In this document: positions 46,018 to 58,076 of the stretch, one piece after another
Layout of the letters: every line of letters begins with the position of its first letter
Position numbering within the stretch: the first letter of the stretch is position 1
Assembly: GCF_001866005.1 (NCBI RefSeq)
Contig: NZ_MLQR01000031.1
Span: 1-64,000 of the forward strand
Origin: Anaerobacillus alkalilacustris
Lineage (GTDB): Bacteria > Bacillota > Bacilli > Bacillales > Anaerobacillaceae
Direction of reading: 5' to 3'
Length of the DNA stretch: 64,000 nt
The notes under the pieces: generated by a model
Databases searched by the model: none
What the model saw: the letters and a program-made list of their open reading frames with translations, nothing else
What the model was told of the DNA's origin: nothing
Program-made: the position numbers and the translations under genes

Positions 46018-46413
46018 TTATCGCCTATTAATAAAAACAATTGAGCCATTTTTAATCATGCTATTGAATATTTTCTGAAAAAACGCTCTAGCTATTGCTC
46101 TAGTTTGGGGTATTAATAGAAAAAAACCTAAAGCATCCGTTATGAAACCAGGTGTTAATAAAACTACACCTCCAACTAAAATGCATAATCCATCTAATAA
46201 AACGCCACTAGGTATTTGCCCTTGTTGTAATTGAAGTTGGGCTAAGCGAATGGTTTGTAGCCCTTCTTTTTTTGCTAACCACGCACCTAATACTCCTGTA
46301 AATATAACTAGTAATAGTGTCCAAGGAATGCCAATTGTATTACCCGAAAGAACAAGTACGGCAATTTCCAATGTTGGAATAATAATTAAAAGTAAGATAA
46401 GGATTTTCAACAT
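46018..46413 (-). CDS. fxsA: FxsA-family membrane protein
   Basis: 131 residues. Helices at about 3-20, 25-45 and 75-95 with the family pattern PTLEIAVLVLSGNTIGIPWTL and LLTPGFITDALGFFLLIPQTR. FxsA in E. coli eases F-plasmid exclusion of phage T7; its normal role is unknown. It lies upstream of pyk on the same strand as in B. subtilis. Confidence 0.88.
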   Translation of the reverse strand: MLKILILLLIIIPTLEIAVLVLSGNTIGIPWTLLLVIFTGVLGAWLAKKEGLQTIRLAQLQLQQGQIPSGVLLDGLCILVGGVVLLTPGFITDALGFFLLIPQTRAIARAFFQKIFNSMIKNGSIVFINRR

Positions 46414-46552
46414 TTCTTAAGTACTCCTTTATTAACAATAATATTGAGTTAACTATGTTCCCCTATTATATTCTATATTACTACGCGAGTGAAGTATTGA
46501 ACAAAGTTAACTCGAATTAAGTTGTTCACCTTAAGAGCTTCTTTAAATTAAA

Positions 46553-46590
46553 TAAAAAAGGCACCCCAAGAGTTAAACTATCGGGATACC
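46553..46590 (-). terminator. Terminator of pfkA-pyk
   Basis: Minus strand GGTATCCC...GGGGTGCC (with G-U pairs) followed by T6, just after the pyk stop codon. Confidence 0.7.
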
Positions 46591-46609
46591 CTCTTTTATT
46601 TCATCTTAA

Positions 46610-48364
46610 TTATAAAATACTTGTATGACCTTTATAAATATGGCCACGAGTTGCATCTACAGTAATTTCATCACCATCTTCAAATTGATCCGTAGCTTGA
46701 GGTACTCCAACAATAACTGGGATTCCAAGATTTAATCCAACTACTGCAGCATGACTTGTTAAGCCACCTTCTTCAGTAATTACAGCAGCTGCCTTTTCAA
46801 ATGCTTCCATTAAATCTTTATCTGTACCTACAGTTACAAGGATAGCTCCCTCTTGCATCTTAGCATTAGCATCTGCAGCTGTTTTTGCCACTACTACTTT
46901 CCCCGTTGCTGTTTTACGTCCAATCCCTTGTCCTTTAGCTACTACTTCACCTATAACATGAACTTTCATTAAATTTGTAGTTCCAGCTTCACCAACAGGA
47001 ACGCCTGCAGTAATTACAATTAAGTCACCATGGTCAATAAACTCTGTTTTTACCGCTTCTGAAACAGCTATTTCTAGCATTTCATCTGTAGTACTAGCTT
47101 TTGTTCCAAGTTGAGGAAGAACTCCCCAAACAAGCGCTAATTTACGACACACATCTTCTGAATGGGTTACTGCAAGAAGCGGTGATTTAGGACGGTATCT
47201 AGAAATCATTCTTGCTGTATGTCCACTTTCAGTAGCTGTTACAACTGCAGCAGCTTCTAAGTTTAAAGCTGTATGTGCAACAGATTGACTAATTGCATCA
47301 GTAACAGTTCTTTGACTTTCTTTACCTTTGGACTTTAATAATTCTTCATAATTCAATGCTGATTCAGTACGTAAAGCAATATTATTCATTGTTTGTACAG
47401 ACTCTACAGGATAATCACCAGCTGCAGTCTCACCAGAAAGCATGATAGCATCTGTTCCGTCAAAGATTGCGTTCGCAACGTCACTAGCTTCTGCGCGTGT
47501 CGGACGAGGATTACGTTGCATAGAGTCAAGCATTTGTGTAGCTGTTATAACAGGTTTACCTAAGAAGTTACACTTTTTAATTAATTCCTTTTGTACAAGA
47601 GGTACTTCTTCCGCTGGAATTTCTACACCTAAATCTCCACGTGCAACCATCAATCCATCCGAAATTTCAAGAATTTCATCAATGTTATCCACACCTTCTT
47701 GATTCTCGATTTTTGGAATGATATGAATGTGTCCTGCGTCATGTTTTTCAAGTAATTCACGAATTTCTAACACATCTGAAGCACGACGTACAAATGATGC
47801 TGCAATGAAATCTACACCTTGTTCAATACCAAAAATAATGTCATTAGCATCTTTATCAGTAATCCCTGGAAGTTTCACGCTTACATTCGGTACGTTAACA
47901 CCCTTTTTATTTTTAATAACTCCACTATTTAGAATTTTCGTTTTAAGCTCTTTCTTCCCAATTTCGATAACTTCTAATTCAATTAGACCATCATCCAATA
48001 AAATTTTAGATCCTATTTGAACATCATCAACTAGACCTGGGTATGTAATGGAAAACTTCTCAGCAGTACCCATTACTTCTTCCATTGATACAATTACTTC
48101 TTCACCGACTTTTAATTCTGCCACTCCATTTTCGAAGTTATTTGTACGAATTTCAGGACCTTTTGTATCTAATAAGATAGCAACATATTTCCCAGCTTTA
48201 GCAGCTGCTTCCCTAATGTTTTTAATTCTTTGCCCGTGCTCTTCAAAATCACCATGTGAGAAATTTAACCTTGCAACGTTCATACCTGCTTCAATTAATT
48301 GAGTTAATTTCTCTAAACTTTCACTTGCCGGACCAATAGTACATACTATTTTCGTTTTTCTCAT
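46610..48364 (-). CDS. pyk: Pyruvate kinase with C-terminal PEP-utiliser-like domain
   Basis: 584 residues. The standard kinase core ([45 protein letters not shown]) is followed by the extra Bacillus-type C-terminal domain resembling PEP-utilising mobile domains ([19 protein letters not shown], where PEP synthases carry the phosphohistidine). It makes pyruvate and ATP. Directly after pfkA as in the B. subtilis pfkA-pyk operon. Confidence 0.97.
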   Translation of the reverse strand: MRKTKIVCTIGPASESLEKLTQLIEAGMNVARLNFSHGDFEEHGQRIKNIREAAAKAGKYVAILLDTKGPEIRTNNFENGVAELKVGEEVIVSMEEVMGTAEKFSITYPGLVDDVQIGSKILLDDGLIELEVIEIGKKELKTKILNSGVIKNKKGVNVPNVSVKLPGITDKDANDIIFGIEQGVDFIAASFVRRASDVLEIRELLEKHDAGHIHIIPKIENQEGVDNIDEILEISDGLMVARGDLGVEIPAEEVPLVQKELIKKCNFLGKPVITATQMLDSMQRNPRPTRAEASDVANAIFDGTDAIMLSGETAAGDYPVESVQTMNNIALRTESALNYEELLKSKGKESQRTVTDAISQSVAHTALNLEAAAVVTATESGHTARMISRYRPKSPLLAVTHSEDVCRKLALVWGVLPQLGTKASTTDEMLEIAVSEAVKTEFIDHGDLIVITAGVPVGEAGTTNLMKVHVIGEVVAKGQGIGRKTATGKVVVAKTAADANAKMQEGAILVTVGTDKDLMEAFEKAAAVITEEGGLTSHAAVVGLNLGIPVIVGVPQATDQFEDGDEITVDATRGHIYKGHTSIL

Positions 48365-48482
48365 GATTAATACTCCTCCTAATAATAAATGTCAATTAAT
48401 TATGTCTCTTTTTTTCTATTTTGCCATACTATTCCTATTGATTAGAGGGATAAAGTATGGCATAATTACTGCATGTTACAAA

Positions 48483-49448
<966 letters not shown>

Positions 49449-49611
49449 TCACCTCATAATTAAATAATAAGTAGTTTTAAATTTAGTTAATATACTAAAT
49501 GTATTAAAATGTTGATTTGATTCAAACAACTTTAATACTAGTATTTTCATTACGTGTCTAAAATAACACTTCTTTTTCATAATGACAATAGACATCCATC
49601 GACAAATAAAA

Positions 49612-49636
49612 ATGCCTTCTCTAAAAAGAGAAAGCA
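49612..49636 (-). terminator. Terminator of accDA
   Basis: Minus strand GCTTTCTC, T-rich loop, GAGAAGGC then a T-rich tract, right after the accA stop codon. Confidence 0.6.
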
Positions 49637-49642
49637 AATTCC

Positions 49643-50620
49643 TTATTTAATCGCAATGGCATCGTTTACAACGTCAATCTCACCGATTTTATTAAATTTT
49701 TCGTAACGTTGTTCAACGAGATCTACCTCGGAATATTTTACCAATTCAGAGAGGGATTTTTTGATTACTTCTTCAATTTTACTCGCCTGTTCTTTCACGT
49801 CCCTATGAGCTCCCCCTCTAACTTCAGGAATGATTTCATCAATTATGTTCAATTCCTTTAAATCAGGTGCTGTAATTCGCATTGTTTCAGCAGCTCTTTG
49901 AGCAAGAGATGCATCTTTCCATAAAAGTGCAGCAGCTCCCTCTGGTGAAATAACAGAATATGTCGAATTTTCTAGCATATGAAGATGGTTACCTACACCT
50001 AAGGCTAACGCCCCTCCACTTCCACCTTCTCCAATAACAATACAAATAATCGGAACAGTTATACCCGCCATTTCAAGAAGGTTTCTAGCGATGGCTTCAC
50101 TTTGCCCTCTTTCTTCTGCAGCTTTACCTGGATAGGCTCCCTTTGTATCAATAAAACAAATAATTGGTCTTTTAAACTTCTCTGCTTGTTTCATAAGTCT
50201 TAAGGCTTTTCGATAGCCTTCAGGGTGCGGCATCCCAAAATTACGGCGTAGATTTTCTTTTGTATCTTTCCCGCGCTGATGACCGATGACCGTTATCGGA
50301 ATTCCGTTAAATTTAGCGATTCCAGCAACAATAGCCTCATCATCACCATACAAACGATCACCATGCAATTCAATAAAATCTGTAAACATATAAGATATAT
50401 AGTCCATTGTGGTTGGGCGATCACTGTGACGAGCAATTTGAACACGATCCCATGGTTTCATGTTGCCATATATTTCATTTTCAAGCTGAAGTAGTCTTTC
50501 TTCTAATTTAACAATTTCTCCTGTTAAATCTATACCTTTATCTTCAGTAAATTTTTTTAACTCTTCGATTTTTGTTTTTAATTCAATAATCGGTTTTTCA
50601 AAATGTAGTTCATTGGCCAT
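49643..50620 (-). CDS. accA: Acetyl-CoA carboxylase carboxyltransferase alpha subunit
   Basis: 325 residues. Coiled N-terminal region, then the crotonase-like core with [38 protein letters not shown] and [14 protein letters not shown]. With AccD it transfers carboxyl from biotin to acetyl-CoA, giving malonyl-CoA for fatty acids. It starts 17 bases after accD. Confidence 0.97.
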   Translation of the reverse strand: MANELHFEKPIIELKTKIEELKKFTEDKGIDLTGEIVKLEERLLQLENEIYGNMKPWDRVQIARHSDRPTTMDYISYMFTDFIELHGDRLYGDDEAIVAGIAKFNGIPITVIGHQRGKDTKENLRRNFGMPHPEGYRKALRLMKQAEKFKRPIICFIDTKGAYPGKAAEERGQSEAIARNLLEMAGITVPIICIVIGEGGSGGALALGVGNHLHMLENSTYSVISPEGAAALLWKDASLAQRAAETMRITAPDLKELNIIDEIIPEVRGGAHRDVKEQASKIEEVIKKSLSELVKYSEVDLVEQRYEKFNKIGEIDVVNDAIAIK

Positions 50621-50637
50621 ATTATCTACACCTCCCT

Positions 50638-51492
50638 TTACGAGTAAATATCGCGATGTATATCTAAAACAGATGTTAATGTTTGTTTCATTTCCAAACG
50701 TGAAATTACTTTATCTAATTGCCCATGTTTTAACAAAAACTCAGCGGTTTGAAAATCTTCTGGGAGTTCTTGACGTATCGTTTGTTCAATTATTCTTCTC
50801 CCAGCAAAACCAATTAGAGCACCTGGCTCAGCAAAGTTATAATCCCCAAGCGATGCAAAACTCGCTGATACACCACCAGTTGTCGGGTGTGTCATAACAG
50901 AAATATATAATCCACCTTCATTACTTAGTTTCTTTAGGGCGGCACTCGTCTTTGCCATTTGCATTAGGCTTAATACACCCTCCTGCATTCTAGCTCCGCC
51001 TGAAGCAGAAAAAAGGATAAATGGCGCATGTATCTCAATGGCTTTTTCAATAGCTCTTGTAATTTTTTCTCCAACAACAGATCCCATACTCCCCATTCTA
51101 AAGCGAGAATCCATAACAGCAATAACAATTGTCATATTTGCCATTTGACCTTGTCCAGTAACAACAGCTTCATTTAGCCCCGTTTTTTCACGATCAGCCT
51201 TCGTTTTCTCTAGATAAGACGGAAATGATAACGGATCTTTGGAAACCATGTCACTATCATATTCAATAAATGTACCTTCTTCAACTAAGCTATTAATTCT
51301 ATCATAAGCTGTGATGCGATGGTGAAACCCACAGGAATCACAAACATATAAATTTTTCTTCAATTCTTTCGTATACATAATCGTTTTACACTTTGGACAT
51401 TTTGTCATAAGTCCTTCTGGAATATCCATTTTTGCCTGTTCAGACGGAATCGTCGCATATTTTTTTTTCTTAGAAAATAAATCTCTTAACAC
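50638..51492 (-). CDS. accD: Acetyl-CoA carboxylase carboxyltransferase beta subunit
   Basis: 284 residues. N-terminal zinc ribbon ([16 protein letters not shown] ... CDSCGFHHR) and crotonase-like core ([35 protein letters not shown]). Partner of AccA. First gene of accDA, with its own SigA promoter at 51543-51572. Confidence 0.97.
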   Translation of the reverse strand: MLRDLFSKKKKYATIPSEQAKMDIPEGLMTKCPKCKTIMYTKELKKNLYVCDSCGFHHRITAYDRINSLVEEGTFIEYDSDMVSKDPLSFPSYLEKTKADREKTGLNEAVVTGQGQMANMTIVIAVMDSRFRMGSMGSVVGEKITRAIEKAIEIHAPFILFSASGGARMQEGVLSLMQMAKTSAALKKLSNEGGLYISVMTHPTTGGVSASFASLGDYNFAEPGALIGFAGRRIIEQTIRQELPEDFQTAEFLLKHGQLDKVISRLEMKQTLTSVLDIHRDIYS

Positions 51493-51542
51493 AGTTACAC
51501 CTCTCTACTGGACAAGATCACATTCAATCAAAATTTTCATAA

Positions 51543-51572
51543 ATCATACCATAATAAATTCAATAGTTTCAA
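51543..51572 (-). promoter_or_regulatory. SigA promoter of accDA
   Basis: Minus strand TTGAAA (51572-51567), 18-base spacer, TATGAT (51548-51543). I did not see a convincing FapR palindrome. Confidence 0.6.
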
Positions 51573-51606
51573 GGTAAACAATTACCGCTTTTTATACATT
51601 TTTTTA

Positions 51607-52272
51607 TTAAAAACGACTTTTTTCGAGATGGTTTTTCATTGCAGAAATCGCTTTTTTTTCATTTCTATTTTTTAGTCCATCTAAAATCTGTTCATGTTCG
51701 TTTACTGAGATTTCAGCTCTCCCTTTTCTAGACAAGGATTCCCGTATAGTTACTTTGCTATACTCTACAAGTGAAATCCATATATTAAGCATTAAACGAT
51801 TTTGACAAGCTTCTACAATGGTTTTATGAAATAAATAATCTTCTTCAACAGGTAAATCGCCTTTCCCTAAACAACTTTTTGACTGTTCAACCAATCTTCC
51901 CAGATTTGATATTTGCTCTTCATTAATTCTCTCACAAGCTAAACGAAGAGCCTCAACTTCAACGATTTTCCTCGTCTCTGCTAGGTCACTTCTAGCTTTT
52001 TTCTCCCTTAAAAAGAAACTTGCTAGCACCTCTACCAAGCGATGCCCACCAATCGTTTTTATAAACGTTCCTTCCCCTCGTCTCGTTTCAATTAGGTCCA
52101 ATAATTCAAGTGATCTAAGGGCTTCTCGTACAGAAGAACGACCCACTTGTAATCGATCTGAAAGTTCTCTTTCCGATGGTAGTTTATCCCCAGCCTTCAA
52201 GTCATCTTCTTGTATAATTCGGTTAATTTCACGTATAATCTCGATATAAACCTTGTCTTGGTGTGATGACAT
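51607..52272 (-). CDS. GntR-family regulator, FadR/FCD type
   Basis: 221 residues. N-terminal winged helix (KLPSERELSDRLQVGRSSVREAL, then IETRRGEGTFI) and an all-helical FCD ligand domain with metal-site-like residues (DYLFHKTIVEACQN, NEHEQILDGLKNRNEKKAI). FCD regulators answer carboxylic acids or acyl compounds. It lies between malic enzyme and accDA, all minus strand, so malate/pyruvate or fatty-acid precursor control is a reasonable guess. B. subtilis has no regulator at this place. Confidence 0.88.
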   Translation of the reverse strand: MSSHQDKVYIEIIREINRIIQEDDLKAGDKLPSERELSDRLQVGRSSVREALRSLELLDLIETRRGEGTFIKTIGGHRLVEVLASFFLREKKARSDLAETRKIVEVEALRLACERINEEQISNLGRLVEQSKSCLGKGDLPVEEDYLFHKTIVEACQNRLMLNIWISLVEYSKVTIRESLSRKGRAEISVNEHEQILDGLKNRNEKKAISAMKNHLEKSRF

Positions 52273-52302
52273 ACTATCACCACCTTTATTCTATATTGTA
52301 AT

Positions 52303-52461
52303 AAGAAAAGCGCAAGGCGCCCGCCTATCGGCGACAAACACCGGAAGGTCGGCAAGTAGCGGTCTGCTCTTTGACCGCTATTGACGAACTGAAGTGATCG
52401 AGCCGATGGTGCCTGGAGCTAGACAGTTTTCAAGTTAGAAGTTTTAAATTCTGATACTGTA
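52303..52461 (+). repeat. Intergenic modular repeat, copy 6 (short B-type)
   Basis: Left edge AAGAAAAGCGCAAGGCGC, B-type CGCCTATCGGCGACAAACAC module, then the shared right edge (GGAGCTAGACAGTTTTCAAG ... CTGATACTGTAAG). It lacks the long middle section. Located upstream of the FCD regulator. Confidence 0.8.
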
Positions 52462-52585
52462 AGAAAAGCGCAAGCTCCCTTAATTACCGCAACAAGCACC
52501 AATGACCGACTCCTTGAAGATTTCACTATAATGAGGCAAGTGCCCCTGAGCATATAAGCTCTATAACTAGATAGTTTCTATAATT
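52461..52585 (+). repeat. Degenerate intergenic repeat, copy 7 (tandem to copy 6)
   Basis: Begins AAGAAAAGCGCAAGCTCCC exactly where copy 6 ends and finishes near CTAGATAGTTTCTATAATTATTAA, a decayed right edge. The remaining bases to 52715 hold no gene. Confidence 0.55.
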
Positions 52586-52715
52586 ATTAAACTTAATTTT
52601 CATATAATTAGATTGAGTTTAGAGCTTGAAAAAATCCACCAAACCTTTAGAGGAAGAAATCAAACTCTGAACTCTTATCACAAAGGAAAACTAATAAAAA
52701 TATTTTTGAACGTAA

Positions 52716-53948
52716 TTAGTCTATAATTGCAAGTTTCTTTGTTTTTGCTTCAACATCATCAGGATTAACTTTTCTTCTTGCTACACCTGTTTCCATTGCT
52801 GCTTTCGCTACTGCCTTAGCAACAGCTGGAGCGACTCGTGGATCAAATGGGGCTGGGATTACATAGTCAGCATTAAGCTCTTCTTCTGAAACAAGACTAG
52901 CGATTGCTTCTACTGCTGCGATTTTCATTTCTTCATTAATATTTGTCGCATGGACATCTAAAGCACCACGAAAAATACCTGGAAAGGCTAAAACGTTGTT
53001 AATTTGATTCGGGAAATCAGAACGGCCAGTACCAATCACGCTAGCGCCTGCCGCTTTTGCATCTTCCGGCATTATTTCAGGTACAGGATTAGCCATTGCA
53101 AAAATAACCGGATCTACATTCATACTCAAAAGCATCTCTTTCGTTACAGCCCCTTCTACAGAAACCCCTATAAATACATCTGTACCTTTAATAACATCTT
53201 CCAATTTACCTTGAACCTTATCTCGGTTGGTTACTTTAGCTATTTGATCTTTTACTGGATTCATACCAACTGGACGACCCTCATAAATAGCACCTTTGGT
53301 ATCGCAAAGTATAACATCCTTAACCCCCATGCGTTGCATAAGTTTAACACAAGCGATCCCTGCAGCGCCTGCACCATTGGCAACAACTTTCACTTCTGAA
53401 ATTGATTTTCCGGTTAATTTTAAGGCATTTAATAAGCCTGCCGCAGTTACAATTGCTGTACCATGTTGGTCGTCATGAAAGATAGGAATATTACACTCTT
53501 TCTTTAGACGTTCTTCTATTACAAAACAATTTGGTGCCGCAATGTCTTCAAGGTTTACGCCGCCAAATGTAGGTTCAAGAAGTTTAACAGTTTCTATAAT
53601 TTTTTCAACATCATTAGTGGCTAAACAAATAGGAAATGCATCAACACCTGCAAATGATTTAAATAATACAGCTTTACCTTCCATAACTGGTAAAGCCGCT
53701 TCAGGACCAATATTACCTAGACCTAATACAGCAGTGCCATCGGAAACTACAGCAACCATGTTTCCTTTCATTGTGTACTCATACACATTACTTACATCAT
53801 CAAATATTTCTTTACAAGGCTCTGCTACTCCAGGTGAGTATGCCAAACTTAAGTCTTTGGCATTTCTTACAGGTATTTTAGATTTTGACTCTAACTTCCC
53901 TTTATTAATTCGATGCATATGAAGTGCTTCTTCTCTTAATGTTGCCAT
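52716..53948 (-). CDS. ytsJ: Malic enzyme (NAD(P)-dependent)
   Basis: 410 residues, the small bacterial malic enzyme form. LAYSPGVAEPCKEI, VSDGTAVLGLGNIGPEAALPVMEGKA, NLEDIAAPNCF, HDDQHGTAIVTAAGLLNAL and NGAGAAGIACVKLM are visible. It decarboxylates malate to pyruvate, giving NADPH. Same length and locus (next to dnaE and accDA) as B. subtilis YtsJ, which prefers NADP. Confidence 0.93.
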   Translation of the reverse strand: MATLREEALHMHRINKGKLESKSKIPVRNAKDLSLAYSPGVAEPCKEIFDDVSNVYEYTMKGNMVAVVSDGTAVLGLGNIGPEAALPVMEGKAVLFKSFAGVDAFPICLATNDVEKIIETVKLLEPTFGGVNLEDIAAPNCFVIEERLKKECNIPIFHDDQHGTAIVTAAGLLNALKLTGKSISEVKVVANGAGAAGIACVKLMQRMGVKDVILCDTKGAIYEGRPVGMNPVKDQIAKVTNRDKVQGKLEDVIKGTDVFIGVSVEGAVTKEMLLSMNVDPVIFAMANPVPEIMPEDAKAAGASVIGTGRSDFPNQINNVLAFPGIFRGALDVHATNINEEMKIAAVEAIASLVSEEELNADYVIPAPFDPRVAPAVAKAVAKAAMETGVARRKVNPDDVEAKTKKLAIID

Positions 53949-54090
53949 GAACTTCCACTCTCCATAATCGTAATTTGAAACCTAATTAAATAATTAGCAA
54001 CGAATACGTTATTATGTCTCGACAAACTTTTTTTCCTTATTAACACAAGTGTGTGAATTTCATAATTACATAAATGGAGCTACATAAGTC

Positions 54091-54129
54091 TAAATGTTGT
54101 TGGGAACGGTCTTCATCCAACAACATTTA
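54091..54129. other. Perfect 13-base inverted repeat between dnaE and malic enzyme
   Basis: TAAATGTTGTTGG and exact complement around a 13-base loop. No T run; it is an RNA hairpin or operator upstream of malic enzyme. The 53949-54257 interval otherwise has no gene. Confidence 0.5.
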
Positions 54130-54193
54130 GTATCAGAGTAGCTAAAATAAACAATTATGAAATTCATTAAAGTATAAAAGTTAAAAGAATACG

Positions 54194-54212
54194 AAAAAAG
54201 TGGTCTGACCAC
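54194..54212 (-). terminator. Terminator of dnaE
   Basis: Minus strand GTGGT-CAG-ACCAC followed by T6, 46 bases past the dnaE stop codon. Confidence 0.75.
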
Positions 54213-54257
54213 GTCCCACCATATTATAACAGATCAATTTCTTCTGTCTACCCTTTA

Positions 54258-57200
54258 TCATTTAACAACCACATTTTCCCTTCCTAAAATTGTATACAAT
54301 TCTTCTAAGCATAGTTTTGTTGCTGATATCTTATATTCATCGGACAATTGAACTGATTGTTTTTTTTCTTCATAATATAGTATAACTTTCACGTTACCTT
54401 GGTACCTTTTTATAACTTGTTTTAATTGTATTAATTTCTTTTGGCTTGCATATTCATTACTAATTTTTATATATAATACACTCTCTAACTTCTGCTTCTT
54501 TTGTAGAGTTGTAACATCTACTACTTTTTTTAGAATTAACTGTGCCCTCTCTTTTGTTATTTCTAAATTCCCTTCTAGAAAAACAAGCTGTCCCATCTTA
54601 AGATCAGAATAGAACTCTCGATAGGTTTTCGGAAAAACAGTTACCTCAATCTCTCCACTTTCATCACTTAGCTTTAGAAAAGCCATTTGTTCACCTTTTT
54701 TTGTTTTTATCAACCTCACACTTTCAAGGAGTCCAGCAAGGCGCGAGTGACTTCCACCTTTTTTCACTGCTTCCATAATTAAATTTCTATCATGTGAGAT
54801 AAGTACATCATGATATTGTTCAATCGGATGACTTGATAGATAAAACCCTAAAACTTCTTTTTCAAAATATAACTTTTCCGTTTCTTTAAATGGTGGCACC
54901 TGAACTAGTTCAGGTTTTTTTAGTTCATCAACAAAAAGAGCAGTTTGATTATCAGTATTTTGTTGTCGGATTTGCTCACCAAACTCTAGTGCATAATCTA
55001 ATGTTGCTAATAAACCAGCCCGATGGTGCCCAAACTCATCAAAACAGCCTGCAGCGATCAATGCTTCTAGTGTTCTTCTATTTATATTCTTAGAATTATT
55101 ACGAGCACAAAAATCAAATATATCTTTATACTCCCCACCTTTACTTCTTTCAAATACGATATCTTCAATAGCCCTAACTCCAACATTTTTTATTGCTGCA
55201 AGTCCAAACTGAACACTATTATTTTTACTTATCGTAAAACCTACATTACTCTTATTAATCGATGGTCTCTCTACTTTAATTCCTTTGTTTTTGGCATCAA
55301 GGATATATTGGCTCATTTTTGTTTGCTGTCCAATAGCATTTGTTAAAAGTGCTGCAAAAAAAGCTGTTGGGTAATTTGCTTTTAAATAAGCTAAATAGTA
55401 TGAAATAACACTATAGGCTACAGAGTGACTTCGATTGAAACCGTAATTAGCAAAACGGACAATTAAATTGTAAACATCAGTTGCAATCTTTTCATTATAG
55501 CCATTTGCTAAGCAACCACGAACAAACTGCCCTCGCTGCTCTTCTAATGTTTCAAGGTTTTTTTTACTTACGGCACGCCTTAAAATATCAGCTTCTCCAA
55601 GGGAAAACCCTGCCATTTTTGAAGCAATTTGCATAATTTGCTCCTGGTAAATAATAACTCCATACGTTTTTTCTAAAATAGGCTTTAAGTCTTTGTGTAA
55701 ATATGTAACTTGTCTTTTTTTATGCTTACCCTCTATATAGAGTGGAATGTTTTCCATCGGGCCAGGTCGATACAGAGCATTTACCGCAACAATATCTTCA
55801 AATTCTGTAGGTTTTAAATTCGCCAACACTCGTCTCATTCCTGGTGATTCTAATTGAAAGACTCCAGTTGTATCTCCTTTTCCTAACAGTTGAAATGTCT
55901 TATTATCATTTAGTGGGATCGTGTTGATATCAATCCTCTTATCTTCCATTTTATTTATATGGTTTATTATCTCCTCAATAAATGACAAATTCCTTAGTCC
56001 TAAAAAATCCATTTTTAAAAGTCCTACTTCTTCTAAAATGGTCATAGGATATTGCGTCAGTAGCACGTCTGAATGACCTTTTTGTAAGGGTACTTTGTCA
56101 GTTAATCGGTCTTTACTTATGATAATACCGGCCGCATGTGTAGAAGCATGGCGTGGCAACCCTTCCACTCTTCTAGCTAAACGAAACCATTCTCTAATTT
56201 CCTCATTTTGTTGAATTTGCTTTTGTAGGACAGGAGTTTCTTTTACTGCTTCATCAATAGTTAAATTCGGCCTAGAAGGAATAAGCTTGGCAATATTATC
56301 AATTTGTTTTAATGGTAAACCTATCACCTTTCCTACATCTCTAAGTGCAGCTTTTGCTGCTAGCGTACCAAATGTAATAATTTGGGCCACATGATTTTTC
56401 CCATACTTTTGATAAACGTAATCAATAACTTCCTCTCTTCGGGTATCAGGAAAATCTATGTCTATATCAGGCATTGTAATCCGCTCAGGATTTAAGAAAC
56501 GTTCGAAAAGAAGGTCATACTTAATGGGGTCAACATTTGTAATATTAAGAACATACGCTACTAACGATCCAGCCGCTGACCCTCTTCCTGGTCCCGTGAT
56601 CATACCTTGATCTTGAGCAAATTTCATAAAGTCCCAAACAATTAGAAAGTATTCATTAAATTGCATCTGGTCAATAATTTCTAGTTCATATTGTAGTCGA
56701 CTTTCAACATCTTTAGTAATATCGGTATAACGTTTTTGTAACCCTTGAAAACAAAGTTCACGCAAGTAATCTTTTGGATTCTTCCCTTCTTCAAGTGGGT
56801 ATTTAGGTAGTGCTTGTCCGCCTAATACCAATTCTACATTGCAACTATCTGCTATTTTTTGAGAGTTTATAATTGCATCTGGAATATACGAAAAGAGTTC
56901 AATCATTTCATCTTTTGGCTTTAAATAATATTCTTCTGTTTGAAAAGCTCCTTGAAGTTCGTGTAATGTCGTTCCCTGATCAATCGCTAATAAGCATTTA
57001 TGTGCGAGCGCATCCTCTTTACTAACATACATAACTTGATTAGTAGCCACAAATTTTATTTTTTCTCGTTTTGAAAGATTTACTAACTGTAAATTTAATT
57101 GTTTTTCCATAGCTAAAAAATGGTCTTGAATGCCTATATAAAAATCCTCACCGAAATAATGCTTATATTCCTTTATTTTCTTTAAGGCCATTTCTTCAGA

Positions 57201-57617
57201 TTCTTGTAATGACAGTTGAATTTCCCCTTTATAAGCCGAACTAATAGCGATTAAATCTTTGGAATAAGCAAATAGTTGTTTTTTTTCAATTTGCTTTAAA
57301 TTGGTCGTTGAAAATACTTGAACAATACTTGATAATTTTATTAAATTTTGGTAACCAGTAAATGTTTTGGCTAAAAGTAACAATCTAGTCTCATCAGTTT
57401 GTTCTCCTTTAACACTTAATTCAAGTCCAATAATTGGCTTTAGACCGGCTTTTTTACAAGCTTTATAAAAGGGAACAACTCCGTACATTACATTTTGATC
57501 AGTTATAGCTAATGATAAAAAACCTAGTTCTACCGCCTTCTTTACTAGTGTATTTATTTTTGCTGCAGATTTTAAAAGGCTATATTCAGTATTTATATGT
57601 AAATGAGCGAACTCCAC
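54258..57617 (-). CDS. dnaE: DNA polymerase III alpha subunit, DnaE type
   Basis: 1119 residues, GTG start with AAGGGGGGAAAG upstream. PHP domain (FAHLHINTEYSLLKSA), polymerase core with the catalytic aspartates in PDIDIDFPDTRR, QEQIMQIASKMAGFSLGEAD and helix-hairpin-helix plus OB domains at the C-terminus. In Firmicutes DnaE extends primers before handing over to PolC, mainly on the lagging strand. Length matches B. subtilis DnaE. Confidence 0.97.
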   Translation of the reverse strand: MEFAHLHINTEYSLLKSAAKINTLVKKAVELGFLSLAITDQNVMYGVVPFYKACKKAGLKPIIGLELSVKGEQTDETRLLLLAKTFTGYQNLIKLSSIVQVFSTTNLKQIEKKQLFAYSKDLIAISSAYKGEIQLSLQESEEMALKKIKEYKHYFGEDFYIGIQDHFLAMEKQLNLQLVNLSKREKIKFVATNQVMYVSKEDALAHKCLLAIDQGTTLHELQGAFQTEEYYLKPKDEMIELFSYIPDAIINSQKIADSCNVELVLGGQALPKYPLEEGKNPKDYLRELCFQGLQKRYTDITKDVESRLQYELEIIDQMQFNEYFLIVWDFMKFAQDQGMITGPGRGSAAGSLVAYVLNITNVDPIKYDLLFERFLNPERITMPDIDIDFPDTRREEVIDYVYQKYGKNHVAQIITFGTLAAKAALRDVGKVIGLPLKQIDNIAKLIPSRPNLTIDEAVKETPVLQKQIQQNEEIREWFRLARRVEGLPRHASTHAAGIIISKDRLTDKVPLQKGHSDVLLTQYPMTILEEVGLLKMDFLGLRNLSFIEEIINHINKMEDKRIDINTIPLNDNKTFQLLGKGDTTGVFQLESPGMRRVLANLKPTEFEDIVAVNALYRPGPMENIPLYIEGKHKKRQVTYLHKDLKPILEKTYGVIIYQEQIMQIASKMAGFSLGEADILRRAVSKKNLETLEEQRGQFVRGCLANGYNEKIATDVYNLIVRFANYGFNRSHSVAYSVISYYLAYLKANYPTAFFAALLTNAIGQQTKMSQYILDAKNKGIKVERPSINKSNVGFTISKNNSVQFGLAAIKNVGVRAIEDIVFERSKGGEYKDIFDFCARNNSKNINRRTLEALIAAGCFDEFGHHRAGLLATLDYALEFGEQIRQQNTDNQTALFVDELKKPELVQVPPFKETEKLYFEKEVLGFYLSSHPIEQYHDVLISHDRNLIMEAVKKGGSHSRLAGLLESVRLIKTKKGEQMAFLKLSDESGEIEVTVFPKTYREFYSDLKMGQLVFLEGNLEITKERAQLILKKVVDVTTLQKKQKLESVLYIKISNEYASQKKLIQLKQVIKRYQGNVKVILYYEEKKQSVQLSDEYKISATKLCLEELYTILGRENVVVK

Positions 57618-58076
57618 AACTTTCCCCCCTTATATTAATAATTTACCGCAATGATTTTCAAATACAGTTTTACACGATTAGGACACTACATCTAATCACG
57701 TTGTTCTGTAATTAGAGATATATTTATGCAGCTCGTTTTTGGTGATTATGACCTTCACTATACAAATAACTTTTTTTATCTAACAGTAACAGAACATACG
57801 ATCCTTATTTTCTTATTAACATTTTACATGAAATAAGAAACAATTTAAATCCTTAGCATAATTAATAGCTTTGTCCCATATTTATTAATACGATTATTTT
57901 ATATTTGTCGGCTTTATTTTTCGTTCCTCATAATTAAAATGTTACGTCTACTTCCAGCTCCAAATGAGATAAAAGAGAAAAGAATTATTCATTGGTGTAC
58001 ATTAGTATTTTCTACCAACTAAAATATGTAATCAAAAAACCTTTAAAATCCAGAATAAAAAGGGAGAGGCTTTCGT
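57618..58076. other. Divergent intergenic region between dnaE and ytrH
   Basis: AT-rich, no gene or strong hairpin. It must hold the dnaE promoter (minus) and the ytrHI promoter (plus). ytrH and ytrI are sigma-E controlled in B. subtilis, but I could not find a convincing sigma-E -35/-10 pair by eye. Confidence 0.35.

Noticed and set aside
49449-49637. Minus-strand frame of 62 codons between accA and pfkA
   Set aside because: It includes the accDA terminator and has no ribosome site.
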